Notes: generated from the sequence alone by a model not told the origin. DNA of 11,957 nucleotides from Candidatus Thorarchaeota archaeon (GCA_029856425.1 JAHQWZ010000033.1:1-11957), one strand, 5' to 3'. Positions 1 to 6,885 are shown, numbered from the stretch's first letter. Numbers and translations: made by a program.

Positions 1-54
1 GGTGGCTAGCGCGGAGAGCCTTACAGATTCTTAAAAGATTATCGTCATGGGACA

Positions 55-834
55 CTATTTGGTGGCCACAACGACCATGCGCTCGGAGTTTGCCGCATAA
101 GGCATCTTCGGGAGTTTATTTTGTCCATAGAGCTCAATCTTAGAGAACCCCACCTGTCTTAGCATCTCTTTAATCTCAAGAGCAGTATACATCCTGATAT
201 CGTTTCCAGCAAGTGCATCCTCGTTCATATCAACTATGCGGCTATTGGCTACATCGATGAAGGATGCAGGACGGCCTCTCAAAACTCCAGCCGGTGCGTC
301 AAGAACATGTGGCTCACTGAGCAGGAAACCATCTTCTAGCTTAGTCCATGTTTTCTGAAAACGTGGAAGGTTGTAGGGATTCATCAAATCTAGAAGGATT
401 TTCCCTCCTTTGACGAGCGCATTAAATGACCCATCAAGAACGCGTTTGTTCTCATCGTGATTGAAGAAGCCAAAGCTGTGACTTAGGAGAACAGCAGCGT
501 CAAATTGGCTTTTGAAATTAATCTCTCTCATGTCACCTGTTGAGAAATCGATCTCAAGATTGGCCTCGCCAGATTTTGCTTTCGCAACCTCAATCAGCTT
601 TGCAGAGAGATCAAAACCGCAAACAGCTATCCCGCGTTTTGCAAACAGGATGCTCTGATCCCCAGCTCCACAGGCAATATCAAGAAGTTTCTTACCCTTC
701 CTTAGGCTCAGTGCATCTACACAGAAATCAACAACCATCTCATCATATTGCTGAATTCCTGGAATTGACAATCGGTATTTGACTCTGAACACCTCAGCCC
801 AATAGTCGTCCCAGCCAAAATCGACACGCTCCAT
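55..834 (-). CDS. Class I SAM-dependent methyltransferase, substrate unknown
   Basis: The protein has about 259 residues and a Rossmann-type methyltransferase core. Motif I is LDIACGAG (about residues 51-58), followed by the acidic end of beta-2 in GFDLS (D75, expected to bind the ribose of SAM). A STGDM segment lies at about 98-102, the FDAAVLL strand (motif IV) at about 111-117 and GGKILLDL at about 143-150. A C-terminal segment (about 160-259) forms extra strands, as in small-molecule methyltransferases of the UbiE/Methyltransf_25 type. I cannot name the substrate. The open frame begins at a GTG (838-840), but the ATG two codons later (832-834) is better placed, with GAGTGA at 841-846 six bases upstream, so I use the ATG. 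The gene stands alone behind a long structured leader. Family call is secure; specific function is not. Confidence 0.88.
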   Translation of the reverse strand: MERVDFGWDDYWAEVFRVKYRLSIPGIQQYDEMVVDFCVDALSLRKGKKLLDIACGAGDQSILFAKRGIAVCGFDLSAKLIEVAKAKSGEANLEIDFSTGDMREINFKSQFDAAVLLSHSFGFFNHDENKRVLDGSFNALVKGGKILLDLMNPYNLPRFQKTWTKLEDGFLLSEPHVLDAPAGVLRGRPASFIDVANSRIVDMNEDALAGNDIRMYTALEIKEMLRQVGFSKIELYGQNKLPKMPYAANSERMVVVATK

Positions 835-940
835 TATCACTCACTCAGCGAAGATTCTGGCTCCAGGCTGATAAGAAGCTTGTCATGAGAAGGATGGCTC
901 TCAATATTGACAGGCATAATTAGGTGGAGAAGACCCGCCG

Positions 941-1028
941 CCTGTTGATCTCCGCCGGGAGGGACGCAGACTGAAGCAACAGGAAACTCACAAAGCGTGA
1001 ATGCGGGCCTTGCGTCTCCAACTGTTGG
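941..1028 (-). promoter_or_regulatory. Candidate structured 5' leader with alternative stems
   Basis: On the minus strand, CCTGTTG (977-983) can pair perfectly with CAACAGG (941-947), and CTGTTG (977-982) can instead pair with CAACAG (1022-1027). The two stems exclude each other. A CTCC/GGAG hairpin (950-961, loop 954-957) nests inside the first stem. GACGCA (1011-1016) can pair with TGCGTC (963-968), which would cross the first stem. Such alternative pairing is typical of leader RNAs that switch shape, but no known class was recognised. The base pairing is directly visible; transcription and function are inferred. Confidence 0.3.
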
Positions 1029-1054
1029 AAATGAGATTTCGGCCTATAAATCTA

Positions 1055-1130
1055 TAGTTTTTATATAAAATCGACGAAATATTCGAAAAATCGAAATATT
1101 ATTCTTTTAGTTTTATATAGCAAAAATCGA
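1055..1130. repeat. Two imperfect copies of a ~20-base AT-rich repeat
   Basis: Copy 1 (1055-1074) is TAG, T5, ATATA, then AAATCGA. Copy 2 (1108-1130) is TAG, T4, ATATAGC, then AAAAATCGA. A third AAAATCGA lies between them at 1087-1094. CGAAATATT also occurs twice (1074-1082 and 1092-1100). Each copy contains a TATA-like core, so this may be a duplicated promoter or a binding-site cluster. Base composition makes chance similarity possible. Confidence 0.45.
1058..1070 (-). promoter_or_regulatory. Candidate TATA box for the methyltransferase transcript
   Basis: The minus strand reads TTTTATATAAAAA here, close to an archaeal TATA box. A start about 25 bases downstream would fall near 1035, giving a leader of about 200 bases that includes the inverted repeats at 941-1028. 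The sequence is nearly palindromic, so its direction is uncertain. A second TATA-like sequence lies at 1110-1119. Confidence 0.35.
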
Positions 1131-1190
1131 AGTCAAAACTCCGTTTTTGCCGGAAGAAGAAGTCTTCACCACGGAAAGGGCGCAAAAGGA

Positions 1191-1266
1191 TGGTAGCCCC
1201 GCCAGGACTCGAACCTGGGTCCAGCGGGCCAGAACCGCTGATGCTGGACCGCTACACCACGGGGCT
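1191..1266 (-). tRNA. tRNA-Gln (anticodon CUG), CCA encoded
   Basis: The minus strand folds into a full cloverleaf of 76 bases. The acceptor stem AGCCCCG pairs with CGGGGCT. The D stem is GTGT/GCAT and the anticodon stem is AGCGG/CCGCT with loop TTCTGGC, giving anticodon CTG, which reads CAG (Gln). The T arm is CCAGG-TTCGAGT-CCTGG, followed by discriminator A and a genomically encoded CCA. There is no intron. The first pair is A1-U72, as expected for archaeal tRNA-Gln; in archaea this tRNA is usually charged with Glu and then amidated by GatDE. It lies on the same strand as the GTPase gene about 100 bases upstream. The 13-base inverted repeat GAAGC-TAG-GCTTC at 1273-1285 sits between the two. 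Confidence 0.95.
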
Positions 1267-1365
1267 GTGGTTTGAAGCTAGGCTTCTAGAGCATCGCTCG
1301 TGTCGAACACCAAATTACCTTTTCGGTCAAGCTAACAGTTGAGATAGGAAAAGACAGATGGCCTT

Positions 1366-2259
1366 CTAGACGCCAACTTTGAAAATGAGCGAGTCTCTTA
1401 GGATTCGCTGGAACATTCTAAGCAGGTTCTTCCCCTCTGTGGCAATCGTAGCAAACACAGGGTAGCCCTCAAGATCGAGCATCTGAAGCATTCGATCCAC
1501 TGGAAGAGCGTTCGGAAGGTCACGCTTGTTGAGAGAAACAACAATTGGTAATGTTCCCATCCGATCAGTGCCAAGCGCAATACGAAGCTCCTGTATTGAA
1601 GCTAGATTCTCATTCATCTGCTCAGCCGTTGAGTCTGCCATGAAGATCATGCCATCAACACCGCGAAGCACGTTTATCCGCTGAGTTGCATGTCTTCGCT
1701 GCCCTGCAACAGTGAACACATCAAAAATCACCTTTTCACCAGCAGAAACAGGTATGAAGTCGAAGTATGTAGTACGGCCCAGCTCATCGGATATCTCTAC
1801 AATCTTCCCCTTTGCAAGTGCCCTTACATTGGCAAAAAGCCATCTAAGAGCTGTTGTCTTTCCAGAAAGGGATGGCCCGTAGAATACGATTTTAATGTGA
1901 ATTCGACCTTCCTCATCACGCTTCAGGTCTTCGCCAGCGACTATCTCTGCCACGCTTTGAGGACGAATTCGTGCTGCCCGTGCAATATTAGAGGTAGCTT
2001 CCTCATCGATTCGAAGCTCAGTTGTAGCCGTACTAGCAATTAGGGTTCCTGTAGGAAGTGGTTCACGTTTACCCACACGAGGGGTTTCACGGGGTGCAGT
2101 GAAAGGCTCTCCGGGCTCAACCTCAACCGCTTTGGGCGGCGTGGTCTCTCGAGGTGCCATAGAAACTTCATGTTTCAATGGGGGTGCATCTGGAGCGCTC
2201 TCTACCTCAGGCTCTTCCTTTTCCTTTCCTCTTAGTCGAGAAGCCAGCCTCCTGAACAA
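1366..2259 (-). CDS. MglA/Ras-like small GTPase with long N-terminal low-complexity extension
   Basis: In the longest frame (299 residues) the GTPase core starts near residue 122. The P-loop is GPSLSGKTT (130-138), with switch I Thr in GRTTYFDF (163-170). G3 is TVAGQR (185-190), where Thr replaces the usual Asp, as in MglA proteins that read TVPGQ; Gln189 matches the catalytic Gln of Ras-like proteins. NKRD (246-249) is the guanine-specificity motif. Residues 1-120 are charged and Pro/Glu-rich, with APRET occurring twice (37-41, 57-61), and are probably disordered. No lipid anchor or membrane segment is visible. The longest frame starts at TTG 2265, directly after GGAGAGAGG (2266-2274). The TTG at 2259 has a normal six-base spacing, so I prefer it (297 residues). 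A Roadblock/LC7 protein, the usual partner family of MglA, is encoded about 7 kb away. Confidence 0.9.
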   Translation of the reverse strand: MFRRLASRLRGKEKEEPEVESAPDAPPLKHEVSMAPRETTPPKAVEVEPGEPFTAPRETPRVGKREPLPTGTLIASTATTELRIDEEATSNIARAARIRPQSVAEIVAGEDLKRDEEGRIHIKIVFYGPSLSGKTTALRWLFANVRALAKGKIVEISDELGRTTYFDFIPVSAGEKVIFDVFTVAGQRRHATQRINVLRGVDGMIFMADSTAEQMNENLASIQELRIALGTDRMGTLPIVVSLNKRDLPNALPVDRMLQMLDLEGYPVFATIATEGKNLLRMFQRILRDSLIFKVGV

Positions 2260-2313
2260 ATACAACCTCTCTCCAAAGATTTACGGAGTGCAAACCGGTC
2301 TTAAATCTTGGGG

Positions 2314-2324
2314 GGATTATATCC
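2314..2324. promoter_or_regulatory. Candidate shared divergent promoter core
   Basis: GGATTATATCC is a perfect 4-base-arm dyad with a TATA-like centre. It lies 47 bases from the aminotransferase ATG (2371) and about 50-55 bases from the GTPase start. TATA function in either direction would give leaders of roughly 25-30 bases. Alternatives are TTAAATC at 2301-2307, or CTTTATCT at 2338-2345, which could yield a leaderless aminotransferase mRNA. Confidence 0.35.
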
Positions 2325-2370
2325 GCAGTGAGAGTGACCTTTATCTAGCCCTACAACTCGAAGTCAGGAC

Positions 2371-3495
2371 ATGCCAGGCGGGATTGATGCTGATTTTATT
2401 CGGGAGATGTTTCCAACACTGTCTACGATGACCTATCTAAATAACGCTGCAACAGGCATTCCGCCCATGACATGTGTGAATGCAATGAAGGACTTCTTGG
2501 ATAACAGAATCACAGCCAAGGGAGATTTCGAAGAAACTCTTGAGAATCTGAAGGAAATTCGCGAGCTGCTTGCCAAGCTTTTGGGAGGAACCCGTGCCAA
2601 TTACGGATTTGTGCCTAATACTACATCCGGGTTGAACGCGTTTGCCCACAGTATAGAATACCCAGAGGGCTCCAATGTCGTGCTCTGTGATTTAGAGTTC
2701 CCATCAAATTATATTCCATGGCAGCATCTTTGTAAATTGCATGGTATAGAATTGAGACTCGTGAGGTCCATTGAAGGTGCGGCACCAACTGATGCATTCA
2801 AGGAACAAGTCGATGAGAATACTAGAGTATTAACCATAAGTCAAGTGCAGTTCGGGTCAGGATTTAGGTCGGACCTAAAAGCCCTGGGCAGAATCATACA
2901 TGAAGTGGGGGGGTATCTTGTAACAGACATTATTCAAGCGGCAGGATGGGCAGATACAGACCTTGTCAAGGATGAAGTCGACTTTGCAGCGGGACAAGCA
3001 GCGAAGTGGATGCTTGGTCCAATTGGAGCTGGTTTTGTCTATGCTAGGAAAAGCATCATTGAAGAACTGAAACCGAAATACCTAGGTTGGTGGGGTGTCA
3101 AGGGCATCGAGGAGTATAGCTACTTTGAGAGAGAGCCATTTCCAGATGCAAAGAAATTCCAGATAGGATCCCCTGCAATGATTGCATACGTAGGAATGCT
3201 GCAATCGCTTCGTATGCTGACTTCACTGTCCTCCAAAGCACGAGAAAGCGGCGCCATTGAGAATGCGGATTATTTGCGGAGAATACTGGATGAGAGAGGA
3301 GTGGAATACTACGCTTTCCAGGACATTCACAAATCACCAATTGTTTCATGTAGGCCTGAAAATGTTGAGGACTTAAATAAGAGCCTTAAGGAGAAGAAGG
3401 TCTACTGCTCAGTACGAAATGGTCGCCTCAGGGTTTCGCCACACTTCTATAACAATAGGGAAGAGATTGACAGACTGATGGGACTTATGGGGTGA
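2371..3495 (+). CDS. Class V aminotransferase / cysteine desulfurase-like PLP enzyme
   Basis: The protein has 374 residues and fold-type I PLP architecture. The N-terminal YLNNAATG (22-29) resembles the YLDNAATT of SufS/NifS-type enzymes. TDIIQA (185-190) supplies Asp186 (pyridine nitrogen) and Gln189 (O3'). Lys212 in QAAKWMLGP (209-217) is the expected Schiff-base lysine, in place of the SGHK form. The C-terminal RLRVSPHFYN (about 362-371) is typical of the SufS / isopenicillin N epimerase-like group. I see no clear counterpart of the SufS/IscS active-site Cys loop, so sulfur transfer is not proven; epimerase or C-S lyase activity is equally possible. No good SD precedes the ATG, so the mRNA may be leaderless. 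It is followed after 4 bases by the hydrolase gene and is almost certainly co-transcribed with it. Confidence 0.88.
   Translation: MPGGIDADFIREMFPTLSTMTYLNNAATGIPPMTCVNAMKDFLDNRITAKGDFEETLENLKEIRELLAKLLGGTRANYGFVPNTTSGLNAFAHSIEYPEGSNVVLCDLEFPSNYIPWQHLCKLHGIELRLVRSIEGAAPTDAFKEQVDENTRVLTISQVQFGSGFRSDLKALGRIIHEVGGYLVTDIIQAAGWADTDLVKDEVDFAAGQAAKWMLGPIGAGFVYARKSIIEELKPKYLGWWGVKGIEEYSYFEREPFPDAKKFQIGSPAMIAYVGMLQSLRMLTSLSSKARESGAIENADYLRRILDERGVEYYAFQDIHKSPIVSCRPENVEDLNKSLKEKKVYCSVRNGRLRVSPHFYNNREEIDRLMGLMG
3489..3495 (+). promoter_or_regulatory. Ribosome binding site of the hydrolase gene, inside the upstream stop
   Basis: GGGGTGA includes the TGA stop of the aminotransferase and matches the archaeal anti-SD. 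It lies 4 bases before the ATG at 3500 but only 1 base before the TTG at 3497. This supports the ATG as the start and implies translational coupling. Confidence 0.6.
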
Positions 3496-3499
3496 CTTG

Positions 3500-4183
3500 A
3501 TGTTTAGGCAAATCAGTGACAATATCTACATCAGAGTGAGCAACTCCTTTGACTCCAACATAATCTACATCAATGCGGGAGAGAGGCAGGTTCTGGTTGA
3601 TGCAGGGACAGGAATGTACCCAGATACACTCAATCAGGATCTTCTGAATATAGGCTCATCTGTTAATGTATTGACAGACATCGTACTTACTCATAGTCAT
3701 ATAGATCACATTGGAGGGGTCCTACCTATCATTGCAAATGCCAGTCCAACACTGCATCTTCATAAATCAGAGGGAGACATGATCAACTCTGGTGACATGC
3801 GGCTTACCCTCTCGTCCACCTTTGGTGTGGAACTACCTCCAATGAGGATTGATAGTTTGCTCGAGGAAGGACAGGAACTTTGCCTTGGTGACGTTTGTTT
3901 CAAAGTCTATAGCACTCCTGGTCACTCAATCGGAAGCATTTGTCTGCATATAGAAGAAGAAGGGATTTTGATAACTGGAGACACATTGTTTCCTGGGGGA
4001 AGCTTTGGGCGAGTTGACTTCCCCACAGGAAATCCTCAGCAGCTGGTTGCGTCATTGAAGAGAATCACAGAATGGGATTTTGTCATAGCGCTGCCCGGGC
4101 ACATGAATGCAATTACAAGCAATGCGAAGAAACATGCCGAATCGTCATATCAAATGGCAAGTAGTATGTTCAGGTACCAGTGA
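3500..4183 (+). CDS. Metallo-beta-lactamase-fold hydrolase, glyoxalase II-like
   Basis: From the ATG the protein has 227 residues. It has the full metal set of the fold: HSHIDH (65-70) as HxHxDH, His142 in TPGHS, Asp161 in TGDT and His201 in LPGHM. The segment after TGDT (LFPGGSFGRVD) resembles glyoxalase II and ETHE1-like persulfide dioxygenase proteins. The family is certain, but thioester hydrolase, persulfide dioxygenase or another substrate cannot be chosen from sequence alone. There is no signal peptide or membrane segment, so it is cytoplasmic. Coupling to a PLP enzyme of the desulfurase group makes a sulfur- or thiol-related role attractive, but that is inference. Its last 14 bases overlap the end of the convergent panE gene. 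Confidence 0.9.
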   Translation: MFRQISDNIYIRVSNSFDSNIIYINAGERQVLVDAGTGMYPDTLNQDLLNIGSSVNVLTDIVLTHSHIDHIGGVLPIIANASPTLHLHKSEGDMINSGDMRLTLSSTFGVELPPMRIDSLLEEGQELCLGDVCFKVYSTPGHSIGSICLHIEEEGILITGDTLFPGGSFGRVDFPTGNPQQLVASLKRITEWDFVIALPGHMNAITSNAKKHAESSYQMASSMFRYQ

Positions 4184-5159
4184 TTGCTCGTGCGACTTCA
4201 TCAACTGACAATGGAGGTAGCTTGTCCATATGCTTCTCTAGTCTGGTAACCTTTGACTCGAGAGCCTTGACTAGGGCGTAAACAGACTCGCTGAGAGGCG
4301 TTTCAATGCCAAGCTCTTTTGCAAGTCTTATCACTTCACCAGTAATTGCATCGATCTCGGTCTGCTTGCAGCACCGGATGTCTTGGAGCATGGAGTTGAT
4401 GTTGTCAGAAGTGGCTTTTGCAGTTCCAAGAGCATATCGAACCGGGTCATCAGTAGTGAGTTCTATGCCCAGGGCCTCGGCTACATGGGCAGTTTCCTCT
4501 ACCAGCCTTATAACAAGCTCACGAAGACGCATATCATTGTAGATTTCTCCATTGGTCATTCCAGTGAGCGCACCAATAGGATTAATCCCGCAGTTTACGA
4601 TAGTCTTTGTCCAGACAACTCCTTCAATGTTCTCTGATGAAACTGCGTTGAATCCAGCATTTCTCATCATCTCCACTAGTCTTTCCACCATTTCTAGGTT
4701 CTCGGGAAAATGAGAACCCACCTCAGTGATACCTATTCCTGTGACAGTGACCTCTCCGGGTCTAGACATTAAAGCGCCCATACAGGTTGTGGCCCTCAAA
4801 ACTCTATTAGTTTCCAGAACCTTGGCCACCTTCTTCTCAGTGCCAATGCCATTCTGAAGGACCAGGAAATATGTCCCCTTCTTAGCCAAATGTTTCATTC
4901 GACGAGCCGCCTCGACGGCATCATAGGCCTTTGTGGTTATGAGTACCAAATCAGCTGCTTCAATATCATCGGCGCTCTGTGTGGCAGCTAGCCCTAGTGT
5001 GTGTTCACCAAGGACACCCTTGATCTTCAAGCCATACTCATTGATCGCCTCAACATTTCGTTTTCGTCCAACCAGAAGGGTTACTTCCTCACCTGCGAGA
5101 CTTAGCAATCCGCCATAGAGACCTCCTATGGCTCCTGAGCCCATTATTACAATCTTCAA
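4170..5159 (-). CDS. panE: 2-dehydropantoate 2-reductase (ketopantoate reductase)
   Basis: This enzyme reduces ketopantoate to pantoate with NAD(P)H. The 329-residue protein begins with a Rossmann dinucleotide-binding motif, GSGAIGG (7-13). The catalytic lysine is Lys185 in VVWTKTIVN, with Asn189 next to it. SMLQDI (256-261) and TEID (267-270, Glu268) match the substrate-binding C-terminal domain; E. coli PanE uses the equivalent Lys176 and Glu256. The start is TTG 5159. Its TTGA overlaps the stop of the preceding gene, and GGAGG lies 7 bases upstream; moving to the next Met would cut into the Rossmann strand. Archaeal KPR from Thermococcus is feedback-inhibited by CoA, and this one may be too. 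It is the last gene of the three-gene operon. Confidence 0.93.
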   Translation of the reverse strand: MKIVIMGSGAIGGLYGGLLSLAGEEVTLLVGRKRNVEAINEYGLKIKGVLGEHTLGLAATQSADDIEAADLVLITTKAYDAVEAARRMKHLAKKGTYFLVLQNGIGTEKKVAKVLETNRVLRATTCMGALMSRPGEVTVTGIGITEVGSHFPENLEMVERLVEMMRNAGFNAVSSENIEGVVWTKTIVNCGINPIGALTGMTNGEIYNDMRLRELVIRLVEETAHVAEALGIELTTDDPVRYALGTAKATSDNINSMLQDIRCCKQTEIDAITGEVIRLAKELGIETPLSESVYALVKALESKVTRLEKHMDKLPPLSVDEVARAITGT

Positions 5160-5944
5160 GGTTCATCCTCCCTGTACTTTGAATCTATTTGGCTGGTCAG
5201 ATGGGCCTTTATGAGAGAGACCTCACTGCTTAAATTCCTCCGATTATTGAAGCCTGCCACAAGGACATCTAGCATCTCGTGGGGCCAATCCTTCATCTCA
5301 CCTGCATACTGCACCATAAGGGGTACAGCCCTAACGATGTTATCAACAATAGTGATGTCAGAGAAAACGGCTGTACGTGACATTGGATTTAGATCGATAG
5401 TGATTACAAACTTGCCAATTCCCTTCAATGCCTCAGTCCGGTCTCCGTCTTCGAGAGGAACCAGTACCAAATCTGCTTTGGCAATCCCCTCTGAGTCAAC
5501 CTTTCTTCTGTTGCTGCTCAGTTCAGGAATCGTTTCTGACGGCCGCTCGTGCGTGCCCAGCACTTCCTTTGCACCCGCAGCCAGCAAAGCCTCAAGAATG
5601 GCATCTTCCCTCTCGGGACGATAGTAGAATAGATTGATCTCTAATGGTGCACGAGTCAATTCTGATAGCTCAACAATCTCATCGGGAACAAGCGCACACA
5701 CGTTTCCATTCACACTGATTACCGGATGCTTTGCCAACAACATCGCTGCCACAGCAGCTCTGCAAGCATCCATAGCCTGGGTGCTGGTGATTTCTCCTAA
5801 CATATAGTCGAACGCCTCTCCACGTCCATGAGCAAGCAGACCAGCAGTCGCAACTATGTTCTTCTCGTGTCCTTCAATTAACTTCTCACGGACGTCTAGT
5901 GAAACCTTTCGAGGATGATCCGCAGGCACTTCAATTTTCGTCAC
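5156..5944 (-). CDS. 4-phosphopantoate--beta-alanine ligase (phosphopantothenate synthetase, PPS)
   Basis: This ATP-dependent ligase of the archaeal CoA pathway (COG1701, DUF137) joins 4-phosphopantoate and beta-alanine to give 4'-phosphopantothenate, replacing bacterial PanC. The 262-residue protein carries the family blocks in order: AHGRGEAFDYMLGE (38-51), SVNGN (77-81), INLFYYRPERE (103-113), PLEDGDRTEAL (163-173), IDLNPMSRTA (183-192) and TIVDN (198-202). The length is typical. The start is GTG 5944, overlapping the pantoate kinase stop as GTGA, with GGGAGG 8 bases upstream. The stop overlaps the panE start as TTGA. Both junctions point to translational coupling. Confidence 0.95.
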   Translation of the reverse strand: MTKIEVPADHPRKVSLDVREKLIEGHEKNIVATAGLLAHGRGEAFDYMLGEITSTQAMDACRAAVAAMLLAKHPVISVNGNVCALVPDEIVELSELTRAPLEINLFYYRPEREDAILEALLAAGAKEVLGTHERPSETIPELSSNRRKVDSEGIAKADLVLVPLEDGDRTEALKGIGKFVITIDLNPMSRTAVFSDITIVDNIVRAVPLMVQYAGEMKDWPHEMLDVLVAGFNNRRNLSSEVSLIKAHLTSQIDSKYREDEP

Positions 5945-6873
5945 AACACTAGCCTCCCGCCATCCTCTGAGATTCCAGTCACTAGAACTTGGTTAGGTTC
6001 CCAGAATCTTGACAAAATGTCCACTGCTTGATTCGACTCATCATCACTACAGAAACAGAATACTGAATCACCCAGCATTACCATACTGGAGTCGTTGAGT
6101 TCGTTTGCTTCGAGTTCATTGAGTGCTGATTCAACTCGAGATGTCATCAGCCCAATTGAATTAGCGAATTGCCTTGAATAGAAGATAAGACTGTCAATTG
6201 TGATTTCTGTCCTAAGCTCTTCCATTAGTTCGTCAGCCACACTGATGATACGACCCCTATGCTCCTTGTTGGTAAGCACGCTCTTGGTTTCAAGACCTGG
6301 TGCACCAGCCAGCACAACCCTAAAGGACTTGTTAATAGGAATCTTGATAATCTCACCAATTCCTGGTGCACCTGGTTTCATGCGTATCTCAGCCCCACCC
6401 GTCGTCTGTGCAATTACATCGCCTAATCCTGTGTGATTGACGACCTCAGCATAATGTGCATGTTTTGCCGCTTCTTGAGAATCAAATTCTGCATCAATGA
6501 GACTAGAGAGTGCAAGAGCAGTCCCCAAGGCGCCTGCACCGGAAGCGCCAAAGCCAACGCCAATGGGCAGCATTGACTCATGTCTAACTTGCACTTTGCA
6601 GACTCTCTGATGTTGTTGCAGCAATCTCTGAATCACCGTCGTTGTAACTGGGGCTTTAATCGGTCTGCCGTTATACGCGACAGACACCTCTAATTCTATA
6701 CTGTCCACCAGTTTCACAGTCGAGGTAGTGCCAATATCCACACAGAATCCAGCTCCAATGGATCCACAACGAAGGGGGTCGTCATGTTCATCATAGATTC
6801 GAAAGATCCCGGTGATGTGCCCTGGCACAAATGCTTGGGCAGTATCTGGCAGGTTCTCTCCCTGTGATTTCAA
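5941..6873 (-). CDS. Pantoate kinase (PoK), GHMP kinase family
   Basis: This enzyme phosphorylates pantoate to 4-phosphopantoate with ATP, the archaeal step before PPS. Numbering from TTG 6873 (310 residues): AFVPGHITG (14-22) is the conserved PoK N-terminus, PLRCGSIGAG lies at about 33-42, PIGVGFGASGAGALG (103-117) is the GHMP ATP-binding motif and HTGLGDVIAQTTGG (147-160) is the family glycine-rich block. The open frame extends to TTG 6915, adding 14 residues, but no SD precedes that codon. TTG 6873 has GGAGTGA five bases upstream and gives the usual family N-terminus. The 6915 start would require a leaderless mRNA. It is the first gene of the operon, and no ATG start fits. Confidence 0.93.
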   Translation of the reverse strand: MKSQGENLPDTAQAFVPGHITGIFRIYDEHDDPLRCGSIGAGFCVDIGTTSTVKLVDSIELEVSVAYNGRPIKAPVTTTVIQRLLQQHQRVCKVQVRHESMLPIGVGFGASGAGALGTALALSSLIDAEFDSQEAAKHAHYAEVVNHTGLGDVIAQTTGGAEIRMKPGAPGIGEIIKIPINKSFRVVLAGAPGLETKSVLTNKEHRGRIISVADELMEELRTEITIDSLIFYSRQFANSIGLMTSRVESALNELEANELNDSSMVMLGDSVFCFCSDDESNQAVDILSRFWEPNQVLVTGISEDGGRLVL

Positions 6874-6878
6874 GATGG

Positions 6879-6885
6879 TCACTCC
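6879..6885 (-). promoter_or_regulatory. Ribosome binding site deciding the pantoate kinase start
   Basis: GGAGTGA lies inside the longest open frame, five bases before TTG 6873. It is the main reason for preferring the 310-residue form over the 324-residue form. Confidence 0.55.

Larger units (their letters stand above)
841..1190. other. 350-base non-coding region between methyltransferase and tRNA-Gln
   Basis: I find no convincing gene here. The right part (about 1041-1140) is very AT-rich and carries TATA-like sequences and short repeats. The left part (about 930-1030) is more GC-rich and rich in inverted repeats. If transcription starts from the minus-strand TATA-like sequence near 1060, the left part is the leader of the methyltransferase mRNA. 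The stretch just left of the tRNA gene (about 1140-1190) reads as TTTT- and TTTTTGCC-containing sequence on the minus strand and may hold a weak T-rich terminator for the tRNA. I could not match any part to SRP RNA, RNase P RNA, a C/D box RNA or a known riboswitch by eye. Confidence 0.5.

Noticed and set aside
1..54. Possible C-terminus of a plus-strand gene ending at TAA 32-34, or in another frame further right
   Set aside because: Only about ten codons are visible, with no motif, and another frame is open antisense into the methyltransferase gene. It cannot be supported.
841..1040. SRP RNA, RNase P RNA or C/D box RNA in the non-coding stretch
   Set aside because: AGGAAACTCA (981-990) faintly recalls the RNase P GAGGAAAGUCC box, but other conserved blocks are missing; no paired C and D boxes and no SRP helix 8 consensus are visible.
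1273..1285. GAAGC-TAG-GCTTC inverted repeat as a terminator of the GTPase gene
   Set aside because: The stem is only 5 bp with a 3-base loop and no T-run follows on the minus strand; it may simply be chance.
2160..2220. Proline/glutamate-rich stretch as a coding tandem repeat
   Set aside because: Only the five-residue APRET motif recurs, and the DNA copies are diverged, so it is not a true repeat array.
2099..2431. 110-codon plus-strand open frame spanning the divergent promoter
   Set aside because: It is antisense to the GTPase extension and out of frame with the aminotransferase start; low-complexity translation (Ser/Gly-rich) mirrors the opposite strand.
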